Shown here in pieces: positions 18,301 through 27,634 of a stretch of DNA of 64,000 nt. The stretch is from Maledivibacter halophilus (GTDB taxonomy: Bacteria; Bacillota; Clostridia; Peptostreptococcales; Caminicellaceae). The position numbers and the translations under genes are program-made. The DNA is taken from NCBI RefSeq assembly GCF_900167445.1, contig NZ_FUZT01000001.1, positions 765,363-829,362 of the forward strand, in the 5' to 3' direction. The stretch's first letter is position 1; each line of letters opens with the position of its first letter. Below the pieces are notes generated by a model. That model saw only the letters and a program-made list of their open reading frames with translations, searched no databases and was not told the DNA's origin.

Positions 18301-19524
18301 ATGGGTGAAAAATCAGTTCAAGATTATGCTATTAGAGATGCTAGTCAAATTTCTAATAGTAAAAAGATTGTATTGGGTCTTCAACATACCTTTACAATGT
18401 TTGGCGCCACGGTTTTGGTTCCTATAATTACAGGTCTTAATATTTCGGTAGCTTTATTGATGGCAGGTGTAGGAACCTTATTGTTTCATTTAATCACTAA
18501 GGGTAAAATACCAGTTTTCTTAGGTTCATCCTTTGCATTTATTGTACCAATATTATCTGTAGTAGAGGTGGCAGACCTAGCCCATGCTCAGGGAGGTATA
18601 GTTGTTGCAGGACTCATATATCTGATTTTAGCAGTATTAGTACAAATATTTGGGGTGGAGAAGATAATAAAGTTTTTCCCACCAGTAGTAACAGGGCCAA
18701 TAATAATGGTAATTGGATTAAAACTTGCTCCTAATGCTATAGATATGGCTAAGGGAAATTGGGGGCTTGCAATAGTAAGTTTTATTGTAGTAACAGGGAT
18801 TTGTATATATGCTAAAGGCTTTCTTAAGATTATTCCAGTAATGATAGGTTTGATAGTAGGTTATATTATTGCTGTAATAACAGGAAATGTTGATTTCACA
18901 CCTATTATAGAAGCAAAATGGTTTGGTTTTCCTGAATTTACAATTGCTAAATTTAAATTTGATACGGTAATGATTGTTGCACCAGTTGCATTTGCCACAA
19001 TGGTTGAACATATGGGAGATGTCCTTGCAATAGGAGCTACAGTAGAAAAGGATTTTATGAAGGACCCAGGATTACATAAGACATTAATTGGTGATGGTAT
19101 TGCCACTTCATTATCAGCAATGTTTGGTGGTCCGGCAAATACAACATACTCTGAAAATACAGGAGTTTTAGCTTTGACAAAGGTGTTTGATCCATTAATT
19201 ATGAGAATAGCGGCCTGTTTTGCAATTTTGATAGGTCTTATACCAAAATTATCTGCAATTATTAGTACAATTCCAACCTCAGTAGTTGGAGGTATATCAA
19301 TTATATTATTTGGTATGATAGCATCAATAGGAGCTAGAACATTAGTTGAGCATAAGGTTGATTTTACTTTATCAAGAAATTTAATTATCTCAGCAGTAAT
19401 ACTTGTATTAGGACTTGGTGGAGCAGTTCTTCCAATTAAATTGGGAGCATTGAATTTTTCAATAGAAGGGATGGCGTTGGCAGCTATAGTTGGAATTATA
19501 TTAAATAAGATTTTACCGGAGTAA
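18301..19524 (+). CDS. Uracil/xanthine permease (NCS2 family)
   Basis: The 407-residue membrane protein belongs to the NCS2 (UraA/PbuX) family: LGLQHTFTMFGATVLVP near the N-terminus, a VTGPIIMVIGL helix, a VEHMGDVLAIG segment with a conserved glutamate, and the PANTTYSENTGVLALT motif. The length and about 12-14 membrane segments fit. An AGGGGGAG box precedes the ATG. It lies between the purine hydroxylase and YqeB, so a purine such as xanthine is a likely substrate, though UraA-like sequence also allows uracil. Confidence 0.92.
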   Translation: MGEKSVQDYAIRDASQISNSKKIVLGLQHTFTMFGATVLVPIITGLNISVALLMAGVGTLLFHLITKGKIPVFLGSSFAFIVPILSVVEVADLAHAQGGIVVAGLIYLILAVLVQIFGVEKIIKFFPPVVTGPIIMVIGLKLAPNAIDMAKGNWGLAIVSFIVVTGICIYAKGFLKIIPVMIGLIVGYIIAVITGNVDFTPIIEAKWFGFPEFTIAKFKFDTVMIVAPVAFATMVEHMGDVLAIGATVEKDFMKDPGLHKTLIGDGIATSLSAMFGGPANTTYSENTGVLALTKVFDPLIMRIAACFAILIGLIPKLSAIISTIPTSVVGGISIILFGMIASIGARTLVEHKVDFTLSRNLIISAVILVLGLGGAVLPIKLGALNFSIEGMALAAIVGIILNKILPE

Positions 19525-19558
19525 TCCATATATAGTCTATGATATAACCCTTGCTCTT

Positions 19559-19592
19559 AGAAGTTCATTTATAAAATGAGCTTCTCTTTTTG
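19559..19592 (+). terminator. Rho-independent terminator
   Basis: Stem AGAAGTTCAT with ATGAGCTTCT (one mismatch) is followed by CTTTTTG, after the permease gene. Confidence 0.75.
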
Positions 19593-19691
19593 TTATATAT
19601 AGGTTTTTTAGTAAATTTTGCAAGAATATTTAAAAAATATATAATATAATAAACTTAGTATTATTTATCTTTAAAAAGGAGATGTCAAAAG

Positions 19692-20492
19692 ATGAAAAAT
19701 AATATAATAGTTGTTAGAGGTGGAGGAGATGTTGCTTCGGGAACAATTTACAGATTATTCAAAAGTGGGTTTAAAGTAATAGTTCTTGATATAGCAAAAC
19801 CAACTGTAATAAGAAGAACAGTTGCTTTTGCTCAGGCAATATACGATGGTGAGATTAAGGTGGAAGGCGTAACGGCAAAAAAAGCCTCTAGTGTTTCAGA
19901 GGCATTAAGCTTTTTATCCCAGAATATAATACCTGTTCTAGTTGATGATAAAGGTGAATTCATAAAAGAAATTAGACCCTATGCTGTGGTTGATGCTGTA
20001 TTGGCTAAAAAGAATATGGGAACTAATATGGATTTAGCTGAAATTGTTATTGCTTTGGGACCGGGATTTGTTGCAGGAGAAGATGTTAATGCTGTTATTG
20101 AAACAAATAGGGGACATAATCTTGGTAGAGTAATATTAAAGGGCTCAGCTGAAGCTAACACAGGTGTTCCCGGTATTATCAAAGGGATTGGAGAAGGAAG
20201 AGTAATAAGAGCTCCTGGTAAAGGTGTTGTTAAACATGTGTTACAGATTGGGGATATGGTCAATAAGGGAGAACTTATTTGCTATGTAGGTGATATGGAG
20301 ATCAAGGCTTCTATATCTGGAGTTATTAGAGGATTGATAAAAGAAGGCTTAGAGGTAACACAAGGATTTAAAATTGGGGATGTAGATCCAAGGGGAAACA
20401 GGAAATATTGTTTTACTATATCTGATAAAGCCAGAGCAATTGGAGGAGGAGTTTTAGAAGCTATATTATATTTAACTCCGGATTTACCATAA
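19692..20492 (+). CDS. yqeB: YqeB/EF2563-family selenium-dependent molybdenum hydroxylase maturation protein
   Basis: The 266-residue protein begins with a nucleotide-binding-like VVRGGGDVASGTIYRLFKSG and continues with VIALGPGFVAGEDVNAVIET and GVPGIIKGIGEGRVIRAPGKG. These are characteristic of the EF2563/YqeB family. This family co-occurs with selenium-dependent molybdenum hydroxylases in which labile selenium, not selenocysteine, is bound at the molybdenum centre. Its position after the hydroxylase and permease genes supports that type of enzyme. Its exact step in maturation is not known, and no selD or yqeC is seen in the window. Confidence 0.88.
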   Translation: MKNNIIVVRGGGDVASGTIYRLFKSGFKVIVLDIAKPTVIRRTVAFAQAIYDGEIKVEGVTAKKASSVSEALSFLSQNIIPVLVDDKGEFIKEIRPYAVVDAVLAKKNMGTNMDLAEIVIALGPGFVAGEDVNAVIETNRGHNLGRVILKGSAEANTGVPGIIKGIGEGRVIRAPGKGVVKHVLQIGDMVNKGELICYVGDMEIKASISGVIRGLIKEGLEVTQGFKIGDVDPRGNRKYCFTISDKARAIGGGVLEAILYLTPDLP

Positions 20493-20500
20493 AGTGTTTA

Positions 20501-20535
20501 AAAATGAACTTCTTAAAAGGAAGTTCATTTTTAAA
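20501..20535 (+). terminator. Rho-independent terminator
   Basis: Perfect 12-bp stem (AAAATGAACTTC with its complement) with an AT loop and a following T-run, after yqeB. Confidence 0.85.
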
Positions 20536-20608
20536 TTAACCTGTTGTGCTAGTAAATTAAATATTTTGCTTTAAATGCAATTTAGGAGTTTTTAATATTT
20601 CCTTTTGT
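20536..20608 (-). repeat. Interspersed repeat R2, shortened copy
   Basis: Its minus-strand relation to the 17998 copy is clear: AACCTGTTGTGCTAGTAAATT, then ATTTTGCTTTAAAT and GGAGTTTTTAATATTTCC. The centre is deleted. The rest of the 326-base gap before the PucR gene is AT-rich with no gene. Confidence 0.7.
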
Positions 20609-20818
20609 TAGAAGTTAACAAATAATAGTATCAGAAAAATCCCAAAATTATGAAATAATACAGTGAATTTTATAATATAATTAATTTAGATAAGAAAGTT
20701 ATCTAAAAGCATTTGTAAGTTATTAACAAAAACTACTTGAATCCCTTTCAAACTTTCCATGAATAATATGGGTTAAAGATAAATATATTATCCAATAATT
20801 AAAATGGATGGTGAAAAG

Positions 20819-22501
20819 ATGAGAAATTCATTTGGAATTACATTAAGAGAAATGCTTAGTATAAATATTTTTAAAGATGCTAAAATTCTTGCGGGAGAAA
20901 AAGGATTGCTTAATAGGGTAACAAAGGTCAATGTTATGGAAGTACCTGATATAGAAGATTGGGTTACAAAAGGGGAGTTTTTATTAACCACTGCCTATTC
21001 TATTAAAGATGATATAAGTCAATTGGAAGATCTTATAAAAAGGTTAAAGGATAAAGGGTTAGCAGGACTTGGAATAAAAACTAAAAGATATGTTGATAAA
21101 ATACCCAAAAATGTTATAGATATTGCAAACAAAATAGGATTCCCAATAATAGAAATCCCTATCAATATTTCCCACACCGATATAATCACGCCTGTTTTAA
21201 CAGAAATCGTTAATAGCCAAACCAATAAATTAATACAAATTGATAATTTCCATAGAAGATTGATAGATGTAATGTTAAACGGAGGAGGCCTTACAGAAAT
21301 AGCTAAGGCTATTCATGAAAGTATTGATAATACCGTTGCAATTTATGATGAGATATTTCAATCCTATATTATATATGGAAATAAAAAGTTGAAATCTAAT
21401 ATATCTGAGATATTGGAAAAGGAACAGGATGAAAGAATACTTAATAGTGCAATAGAAATAGACAAAAAAATTAAAAAGTCCATGGACAGAATAGAAAACA
21501 GAATGATTCAAAGAATTGTAATACCTATATTTAATGATGATAGGCTCTATGGATATGTATATATATGGGAAGATAACAGAATAATCAATTCAGTTGAACT
21601 TACTGTTATTGAATCATCTACTCCGATTATTGCATTAGATCTATTAAAGAAATTATCTATTTTTGAGATTGAAAACAAAAACAAGATAGAATTTTTTGAT
21701 GATTTACTTTCAGATGATAGGAGCAGACAAAAAAAGGCCATTGACAGGGGACGCTATTTTGAATTTGATAAGGGCAAAACTTATTCTGTAATAGTTGTAT
21801 CTATAAGAGGTATAGAAAAATTAGTAAGCTTGACACCATCTAATGCTAACTACATACATCAAATAAATAGTAAGATTTTAAATATAGTTGATAGATTGGC
21901 AAGATACTCTAAGGAAAAGGTTATTTTCACAAATAAGAGTAATAAATTGATAATTATGTTTGGTATGGATAACAGAGCAAAAACAGAAGAAATAAAAAGG
22001 AAAGTTTTAGAATTTTCCAACCATATTTTTAACTATGTAAAAAGAGAAGGATTTGAAGAGAATATTTCAATTGGAATAGGAAGAAGCTATTCGGATTTTG
22101 GACTTTTGTGGAAGAGTTATAGAGAGGCCTCTAGAGCAGCTGAAAGTTTAAAGGACACTAAGGGATTTCCTGCTCACTATGATGATCTAGGCATATATAG
22201 AATTCTTTCCTTTGAAGAATTAAAGCCGGAATTGAATCAGTTTTATAAAGAAATACTTGAACCTTTAGTTATATATGATAAGGAAAAGGATTCTGAACTT
22301 GTAAAAACATTACAAATGTATTTTGAATGTGGAGGCAATCTAAAAAGGATATCAGAAGAGATGTTTACCCACTATAATACTATTATTTATAGAATGCAGA
22401 GAATAAAGGATATAACAGGAATAAATATAGACAATGCAAATGATAGACTTAATATTCAAATAGCCCTTAAAATATATGAGGTATATAAAAGCATACTTTA
22501 G
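20819..22501 (+). CDS. PucR-family transcriptional regulator
   Basis: The protein (560 residues from ATG 20819) has an N-terminal PucR domain (about 1-125: ITLREMLSI, KVNVMEVPDIEDWVTKGE), a middle GGDEF-like linker region and a C-terminal HTH_30 domain with YFECGGNLKRISEEMFTHY and NTIIYRMQRIKDITG. PucR-type proteins control purine catabolism genes in response to pathway intermediates. A GGATGGTG box lies just before 20819; an in-frame ATG at 20804 has no such box. It sits between the purine hydroxylase region and the allH-fdrA-allG genes and is the best candidate regulator for both. Confidence 0.9.
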   Translation: MRNSFGITLREMLSINIFKDAKILAGEKGLLNRVTKVNVMEVPDIEDWVTKGEFLLTTAYSIKDDISQLEDLIKRLKDKGLAGLGIKTKRYVDKIPKNVIDIANKIGFPIIEIPINISHTDIITPVLTEIVNSQTNKLIQIDNFHRRLIDVMLNGGGLTEIAKAIHESIDNTVAIYDEIFQSYIIYGNKKLKSNISEILEKEQDERILNSAIEIDKKIKKSMDRIENRMIQRIVIPIFNDDRLYGYVYIWEDNRIINSVELTVIESSTPIIALDLLKKLSIFEIENKNKIEFFDDLLSDDRSRQKKAIDRGRYFEFDKGKTYSVIVVSIRGIEKLVSLTPSNANYIHQINSKILNIVDRLARYSKEKVIFTNKSNKLIIMFGMDNRAKTEEIKRKVLEFSNHIFNYVKREGFEENISIGIGRSYSDFGLLWKSYREASRAAESLKDTKGFPAHYDDLGIYRILSFEELKPELNQFYKEILEPLVIYDKEKDSELVKTLQMYFECGGNLKRISEEMFTHYNTIIYRMQRIKDITGINIDNANDRLNIQIALKIYEVYKSIL

Positions 22502-22618
22502 TAGATACTCACAAAATTTTAAAATTATATTTAGAAATTCTATCTAAAGGTAAATATCCTAAAAAATAGAATTTAATAGACGAAGCAAAAAATAAAATTT
22601 ACAGAGGGAAATGGTTAA

Positions 22619-23572
22619 ATGAAAGCTATAAAAATGTGTCAAAAAGTAAAGGAAGAGTTAAATGACAAAACTATTATTGAGGGATATGTTCATTCAGTTT
22701 TTAATAGAGCTTGTAATATTATAACTGAAGAAGATAATTTGATTTCTGTTTTATCTAGGGATAGACCAATATATCCATTTTCTATAGTTATAAAAGGTCA
22801 AGAAAATTTTTTAGAGCTTGGAATAAATCATGGAACAGAGGTAGTAATTAATAATAAGAGAATACTTTTTAAAGATTTAAACTTAGCAATAGATCTTACG
22901 GAGGCAAGAATTTGGAGTGGTAGATCTAGTGCTAAAGAAACACCTGTATCTGAGGATGATATAGTAGAAAAATTAGGTTTTATTGAAGATTATCTATGTA
23001 ATTTTGGAAATAGTGAAGGGGTTGCTCCACTAATATTCAATCTAGGAAGTTATATTGAAGAGTTTAAACCCTTTAAAGAATTAGACTTAAAAATGAACTT
23101 TTATTGTCTATTTATATTAGAAAAGTTTGTAAACTTTATAAATTCAGTTAAAAAGGGTGATATGAGGGAAATATCTGAATCAGCAAAACAGATAATAGGA
23201 TTTGGACCTGGACTTACACCTTCTACTGACGATTTAATATGTGGATTCATGTTAACATTAATTTATTTGAGCAATTATTATGGATTGAAGGTTGAAAAGG
23301 CGATGAAGATCAATAGGTCAATAATTGATGATATTGGAGATAGAACAACAAAGGTTAGTCATAAAATGCTTGAGTTTGCTTCTCAGGGAGAGAGTTCTGA
23401 AGATATAAATACTTTACTTAATGCCATTTTCTATGAACCTATAAATGAGAGCTTTAATAAAAGAGTAGTTAATGTTCTAAGCTTAGGGGAAACATCTGGA
23501 ACAGATTTATTATGTGGCATATATTTTTGTTGCAAAATTATGATGAATATAGATAATAGGAGGATTTTATAA
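22619..23572 (+). CDS. allH: AllH-like DUF2877 protein, oxamate carbamoyltransferase subunit
   Basis: The 317-residue protein has the DUF2877 hallmark GFGPGLTPSTDDLICGF (about 200-216), and near the end GETSGTDLLCG. In Escherichia coli the DUF2877 protein YlbF (AllH), together with FdrA (AllF) and the DUF1116 protein YlbE (AllG), forms oxamate carbamoyltransferase. That enzyme converts oxalurate and phosphate to oxamate and carbamoyl phosphate in anaerobic allantoin breakdown. The same three families occur here in the order H-F-G. Its stop codon shares one base with the fdrA start (TAATG), which implies translational coupling. Confidence 0.88.
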   Translation: MKAIKMCQKVKEELNDKTIIEGYVHSVFNRACNIITEEDNLISVLSRDRPIYPFSIVIKGQENFLELGINHGTEVVINNKRILFKDLNLAIDLTEARIWSGRSSAKETPVSEDDIVEKLGFIEDYLCNFGNSEGVAPLIFNLGSYIEEFKPFKELDLKMNFYCLFILEKFVNFINSVKKGDMREISESAKQIIGFGPGLTPSTDDLICGFMLTLIYLSNYYGLKVEKAMKINRSIIDDIGDRTTKVSHKMLEFASQGESSEDINTLLNAIFYEPINESFNKRVVNVLSLGETSGTDLLCGIYFCCKIMMNIDNRRIL

Positions 23573-25125
23573 TGAAGGTTGATGTAGTAATAAGAAAAAA
23601 CACCTATTATGATTCCGTTACATTAATGCTTGTAACTAAAGAAGTTAAGAAAATTAATGGAGTAATAGAAGTTCTTGTTGGTATGGGGACGGAGCTAAAT
23701 AAAGAATTAGCTAAAGGTCTAAAATTAGCCACTAAAGAAACGGAAGCTCTTACAGCTAATGATTTCTTTATTTCCGTTCTAGCAGAAAAGGATTCAATCA
23801 TTGAAGAAGTTGTTAAAAAAGTTGATATACTATTGACTCAAAAGAAGAGCGAAAGTTCATCAGAATATAGGCCATCAACTATTGAATCAGCATTGAAATA
23901 TGTACCGGATTTAAATTTGGCTGTGATTTCAGTTCCTGGCAAATATGCTGCAAATGAAGCTGAGAAAGCTTTGATGAATGATCTCCATGTAATGTTATTC
24001 AGTGATAATGTTTCAATAGAAGAAGAAAGAAGTTTAAAGGAGTTAGCAAGGGAAAAAGGGCTTCTGATGATGGGACCTGACTGTGGAACAGCTATAATTA
24101 ATAATGTTCCTTTGGCCTTTGCAAATGTTGTAAGCAAAGGGAATATTGGAATAGTTGGAGCTTCAGGAACTGGAACTCAAGAGGTCTGTGTAATAATAGA
24201 TAAGCTGGGAATGGGGGTATCACAGGTAATAGGAACCGGTGGAAGGGATCTAAAGAGTGAAATAGGTGGAATAATGATGATTCAGGGAATGAAAGCTTTA
24301 ATAGAGGACCCTAAAACAAAGGTAATAGTCCTTATTTCCAAGCCGCCAACCCCTGAAGTTACAGGTAAGGTTCTTAAATTAGTTCATACTTCCAATAAGC
24401 CAGTTGTAGTTAATTTTATAGGTGGAGATCCTAAAATTATTAAGGAAAGTGGAGCTTATCCCTGCTTTACTCTGGAAGATGCAGCATATAAAGCCGTGGC
24501 TTTAGCTAAGGGAGAGGATGTGAAAGATTTTGAAGGTTTTTCTATATCTGAAGAAGTTAATAAAATAGTTGAGGAAGAAGTATCTAAATTAGATCCAGAA
24601 CAAAAGTACTTAAGAGGTTTATATACAGGAGGGACTTTGGCTGATGAAGCAATGAATATGCTTAGTAAACAAATAGATGGAATATATTCAAATATTCCCT
24701 TGGACCCTCGATATAAGTTGAAGGATATTAATAATAGCATTAAGCATACCTGTTTAGACCTGGGAGATGATGAGTTTACTGTGGGAAGACCTCATCCAAT
24801 GATAGATCCAAGTACAAGGGTAGATAGAATTGTAAAGGAAGCAGAGGATGATGTGGCAGTAATTTTAATGGATTTTGTATTAGGGTATGGATCCCATGAA
24901 GACCCTGTAGGAGAAATGTTAAATTCTATAAAAGAAGCAAAGAAGAAGATGGCTAGTAAAGGTAAATATTTATCTGTAATAGCTTCAATATGTGGTACGG
25001 ATAAAGATCCTCAGGATCTTGGAAACTCTAAAAAGAGATTAGAGGAGATTGGAGTTATAGTAATGCCTTCAAATGCCCAGGCGGTGAGATTAGTTTATAA
25101 AATTCTTGAAAAAGTAAATAGCTAA
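23572..25125 (+). CDS. fdrA: FdrA-family acyl-CoA synthetase-like protein, oxamate carbamoyltransferase subunit
   Basis: The 517-residue protein is related to succinyl-CoA synthetase alpha subunits. A Rossmann motif GNIGIVGASGTGTQEV lies near 190, then LISKPPTPEV near 260 and the C-terminal ligase-like region with DFVLGYGSHEDPVG. The family name comes from E. coli FdrA (AllF). It overlaps the allH stop by one base and has a TAGGAGG box 8 bases ahead of the ATG. The gene ends 16 bases before a 56-codon microprotein gene. Function follows from the conserved H-F-G gene set; it has not been tested here. Confidence 0.9.
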   Translation: MKVDVVIRKNTYYDSVTLMLVTKEVKKINGVIEVLVGMGTELNKELAKGLKLATKETEALTANDFFISVLAEKDSIIEEVVKKVDILLTQKKSESSSEYRPSTIESALKYVPDLNLAVISVPGKYAANEAEKALMNDLHVMLFSDNVSIEEERSLKELAREKGLLMMGPDCGTAIINNVPLAFANVVSKGNIGIVGASGTGTQEVCVIIDKLGMGVSQVIGTGGRDLKSEIGGIMMIQGMKALIEDPKTKVIVLISKPPTPEVTGKVLKLVHTSNKPVVVNFIGGDPKIIKESGAYPCFTLEDAAYKAVALAKGEDVKDFEGFSISEEVNKIVEEEVSKLDPEQKYLRGLYTGGTLADEAMNMLSKQIDGIYSNIPLDPRYKLKDINNSIKHTCLDLGDDEFTVGRPHPMIDPSTRVDRIVKEAEDDVAVILMDFVLGYGSHEDPVGEMLNSIKEAKKKMASKGKYLSVIASICGTDKDPQDLGNSKKRLEEIGVIVMPSNAQAVRLVYKILEKVNS

Positions 25126-25141
25126 ATGGAGGATATTCATT

Positions 25142-25312
25142 ATGGAAAAGATAAAGGAATTGTTTAAAAAAGAATTAAATGTTGTCAATATTGGACTTGA
25201 ATCCTTTTACATGGATTTAAAGAAGCAAAACAAGAAAGCTATTCACCTTGATTGGAAACCCCCAGCTGGAGGTAATGAGAAAATGGCCAGTCTATTATCA
25301 AAATTAAAGTGA
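25142..25312 (+). CDS. Conserved-looking microprotein between fdrA and allG
   Basis: This 56-residue protein has an ATG preceded by a TGGAGG box. Its sequence contains NVVNIGLESFYMDLKKQ followed by IHLDWKPPAGG and a short helical end. I recall the phrase (V/L)DW-x-PPAGG from the FdrA/DUF1116 locus of other bacteria, as a separate small ORF or as the end of an FdrA-type protein. The sequence shows a real gene: a good ribosome site, tight packing between fdrA and allG, and a non-random hydrophobic pattern. I infer a small subunit or linker of the carbamoyltransferase complex. An older fdrA split is the alternative. Confidence 0.75.
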   Translation: MEKIKELFKKELNVVNIGLESFYMDLKKQNKKAIHLDWKPPAGGNEKMASLLSKLK

Positions 25313-25350
25313 TAGAAAATAATAAGACAAAAATAAAGGAGTTGAAATTA

Positions 25351-26613
25351 ATGGTTCAAGAAAGAATTAATAAGGCTAATAAAGAAGCATTAAATAGAAT
25401 TCTTTCTGCACAACCTACTCTTGTGGGAATAGGTAAAGCACAAGAAGTTATACCGGGAATGAGCAAAAATACAATTTTGCATGCTGGTCCCCCAATAAAT
25501 TGGGATGATATGAGTGGTCCCCTAAAAGGAGCTGTAATAGGAGGCTTGATCTATGAAGATTTAGCGTCAAATGAAGAAGATGCAATAGCATTAGCAGAGT
25601 CAGGGGAAATTACCTTTGATCCCTGTCATCATAATAATACAGTTGGACCTATGGCTGGAGTTGTTACAGCTTCAATGCCAGTATGGATAGTTAAAAATAA
25701 AACCTTTGGTAACTATGGATATTGTACATTGAATGAAGGCTTGGGAAAGGTTTTAAGATATGGTGCATATAGTCTGGAAGTTATAGATAGACTCAAGTGG
25801 ATGGAAAAGACTTTAGCACCTGTTTTAAAAGCTGCTCTTGAGCTTTCAGGAGAAATAGATTTAAAAACAATGATTGCACAAGTAGTTCAAATGGGTGACG
25901 AAGGTCATAATAGAAACAAAGCAGGTACCTCTTTATTAATTAGGGAGCTTGCACCTCATATAGTTAAGACAGATTTTTCTGATGATGATAAAGCAAATGT
26001 ATTAAAATTTATGCATGGAAATGATCATTTTTTCTTAAATTTAACAATGCCAGCATGTAAATGCACTTTGGATCCTGCTGCTAATATAAAATACAGTACT
26101 ATAGTTTATTGTATGGCCAGAAATGGTACAGAGTTTGGCATAAGAGTCTCAGGTTTAGGGGATAAATGGTTTACAGCTCCAGCTGAAATTATTGATGGAT
26201 TATTTTTCCCGGGATATACAAGTGCAGATGCCAATCCTGATATAGGAGATAGTGTAATTACGGAAACAACTGGTATTGGTGGCTTTGCAATGGCAGGAGC
26301 TCCAGCTATAGTTCAATTTGTGGGAGGAACTCCACAGGATGCTATTAATTATTCAACTAAGATGTTTGAGATAACCGAGACAGAAAATAATACATATAAA
26401 ATACCAGCCTTAAATTTCAGGGGAACAGCTACTGGAATAGATATAAGAAAAGTTGTAGAAACGGGAATATTGCCAATCATAAATACAGGTATTGCTCATA
26501 AGGATCCAGGTGTTGGTCAAGTAGGAGCAGGTTTAGTTAGACCGCCTATGAAATGCTTTGAAGATGCTTTGGAGGCATATGTGATCAGCTTAGAAGAAGA
26601 AGGTTTAGTTTAA
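25351..26613 (+). CDS. allG: AllG-like DUF1116 protein, oxamate carbamoyltransferase subunit
   Basis: The DUF1116 family is recognised by the start region QERINKANKEALNRI, then LVGIGKAQEVIPGM, LHAGPPINWDDMSGPLKGA, a cysteine-containing FDPCHHNNTVGPM and GDEGHNRNKAG. The protein is 420 residues from the ATG at 25351, which follows AAAGGAG at 9 bases. An earlier in-frame GTG at 25309 overlaps the microprotein stop and has no ribosome site. In E. coli the DUF1116 protein YlbE (AllG) is a subunit of oxamate carbamoyltransferase. A carbamate kinase, the usual next enzyme, is not present in this window. Confidence 0.9.
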   Translation: MVQERINKANKEALNRILSAQPTLVGIGKAQEVIPGMSKNTILHAGPPINWDDMSGPLKGAVIGGLIYEDLASNEEDAIALAESGEITFDPCHHNNTVGPMAGVVTASMPVWIVKNKTFGNYGYCTLNEGLGKVLRYGAYSLEVIDRLKWMEKTLAPVLKAALELSGEIDLKTMIAQVVQMGDEGHNRNKAGTSLLIRELAPHIVKTDFSDDDKANVLKFMHGNDHFFLNLTMPACKCTLDPAANIKYSTIVYCMARNGTEFGIRVSGLGDKWFTAPAEIIDGLFFPGYTSADANPDIGDSVITETTGIGGFAMAGAPAIVQFVGGTPQDAINYSTKMFEITETENNTYKIPALNFRGTATGIDIRKVVETGILPIINTGIAHKDPGVGQVGAGLVRPPMKCFEDALEAYVISLEEEGLV

Positions 26614-26654
26614 AAATAAATTTAAATATCTATAATTAAAAGGAGGACAATAGT

Positions 26655-27449
26655 ATGAATTTTTGGAAAAATGTAAAAATGTATGATTTAACTCAAAATT
26701 TGAGTCATTTGACACCGCCTTGGCCAACTTATGAACCTTTACAAATCAAATTTTTTAAAAGATTATCACCAAATGGAGCTAATGGGCAATTAATTACCAC
26801 CTCAAACCATGTGGGGACTCATTTAGATGGTCCATTGCATTTTGATACTGCCGGAAGAGATATGGCTTCATTGGAACTTGAAAAATTGGTGGGACCTGGA
26901 GTAGTGGTTGACCTTTCTGATATGGCTGAAGACTATGGTATATACACTCCACAGGATATTATGGATAGAGTAGAGGTTAAAAAAGGTGATATTCTTATTA
27001 TAAACACAGGATATCACAAATATGGATGGGATCAGCCGGAAGCAGATGAAAGAAGATATATGCTTAGACATCCTGGACCATCAATGGATTTTGTAAAATG
27101 GGTTCAAGATATGGAGATAAAGTGGATTGGTGTTGACTGTGGCTCGGCAGATCACCCTATGAATACTAAAATTCGTGATTGGGAACCAAGGGAAGCTGAG
27201 GCTGCTGATAAGTATTTAAGAGAAAAGTACGGAAAAGGCTTAGATGATATCTATTCATGGCCAGATACTTATCAAGCAATGCATGTTCAAGTATTTCCAA
27301 AACCATATGAAATAATCCATGCTGAAAACCTAGGTGGAGAGATAGATAAAGTATTAAATAAGCGTTTAATCATCGGATGTTTTCCATGGAAATTCCAAGG
27401 GGGAGAATCGAGTATTTGCCGTATAGTTGCCTTTGAAGAAGTAAAATAA
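26655..27449 (+). CDS. Cyclase-family (PF04199) metal-dependent hydrolase
   Basis: The 264-residue protein has the metal motif HVGTHLDGPLHFD (about 53-65) of the kynurenine formamidase/isatin hydrolase family, then GVVVDLSDM and a C-terminal FPWKFQGGESSICRIVAF. These enzymes hydrolyse cyclic or aryl amides with a divalent metal. Here it lies in the operon with the allH-fdrA-allG set (42 bases after allG, AGGAGG box) and before a strong hairpin, so an amide or ureide intermediate of purine breakdown is a reasonable but untested substrate. Confidence 0.87.
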   Translation: MNFWKNVKMYDLTQNLSHLTPPWPTYEPLQIKFFKRLSPNGANGQLITTSNHVGTHLDGPLHFDTAGRDMASLELEKLVGPGVVVDLSDMAEDYGIYTPQDIMDRVEVKKGDILIINTGYHKYGWDQPEADERRYMLRHPGPSMDFVKWVQDMEIKWIGVDCGSADHPMNTKIRDWEPREAEAADKYLREKYGKGLDDIYSWPDTYQAMHVQVFPKPYEIIHAENLGGEIDKVLNKRLIIGCFPWKFQGGESSICRIVAFEEVK

Positions 27450-27495
27450 AAATATAATTAATTAAGTTTAGCCTTAGACATACTTTTCAAGAAGC

Positions 27496-27522
27496 TTATA
27501 CCCGCCTAAAAGGCGGGTATAA
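27496..27522 (+). terminator. GC-rich hairpin, probable terminator
   Basis: Perfect 12-bp stem TTATACCCGCCT with an AAA loop. The following tract is AATTATAAAAATT rather than a pure T-run, so termination strength is uncertain. Confidence 0.65.
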
Positions 27523-27590
27523 TTATAAAAATTATGCTTTGCTATAAGTTTATAGATGAGGAATGAGGAACTTAAATAATACATGTGAAG

Positions 27591-27623
27591 AAATTTAATT
27601 ATGCAAGTTTCTCAAATAATTAA
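27591..27623 (+). repeat. Right-end fragment of repeat R1
   Basis: TTAATTATGCAAGTTTCTCAAATAATTA resembles the right end of the copy at 11620 (TAATTATGCAATTTGCTCAAATAATTA). It overlaps the upstream region and ribosome site of the CoA-transferase gene. Confidence 0.45.
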
Positions 27624-27634
27624 GGGGGATATTT

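Noticed and set aside
18191..18427. Forward ORF before and across the permease start
   Set aside because: It overlaps the permease in another frame and lacks a ribosome site; the permease has both a good start and family motifs.
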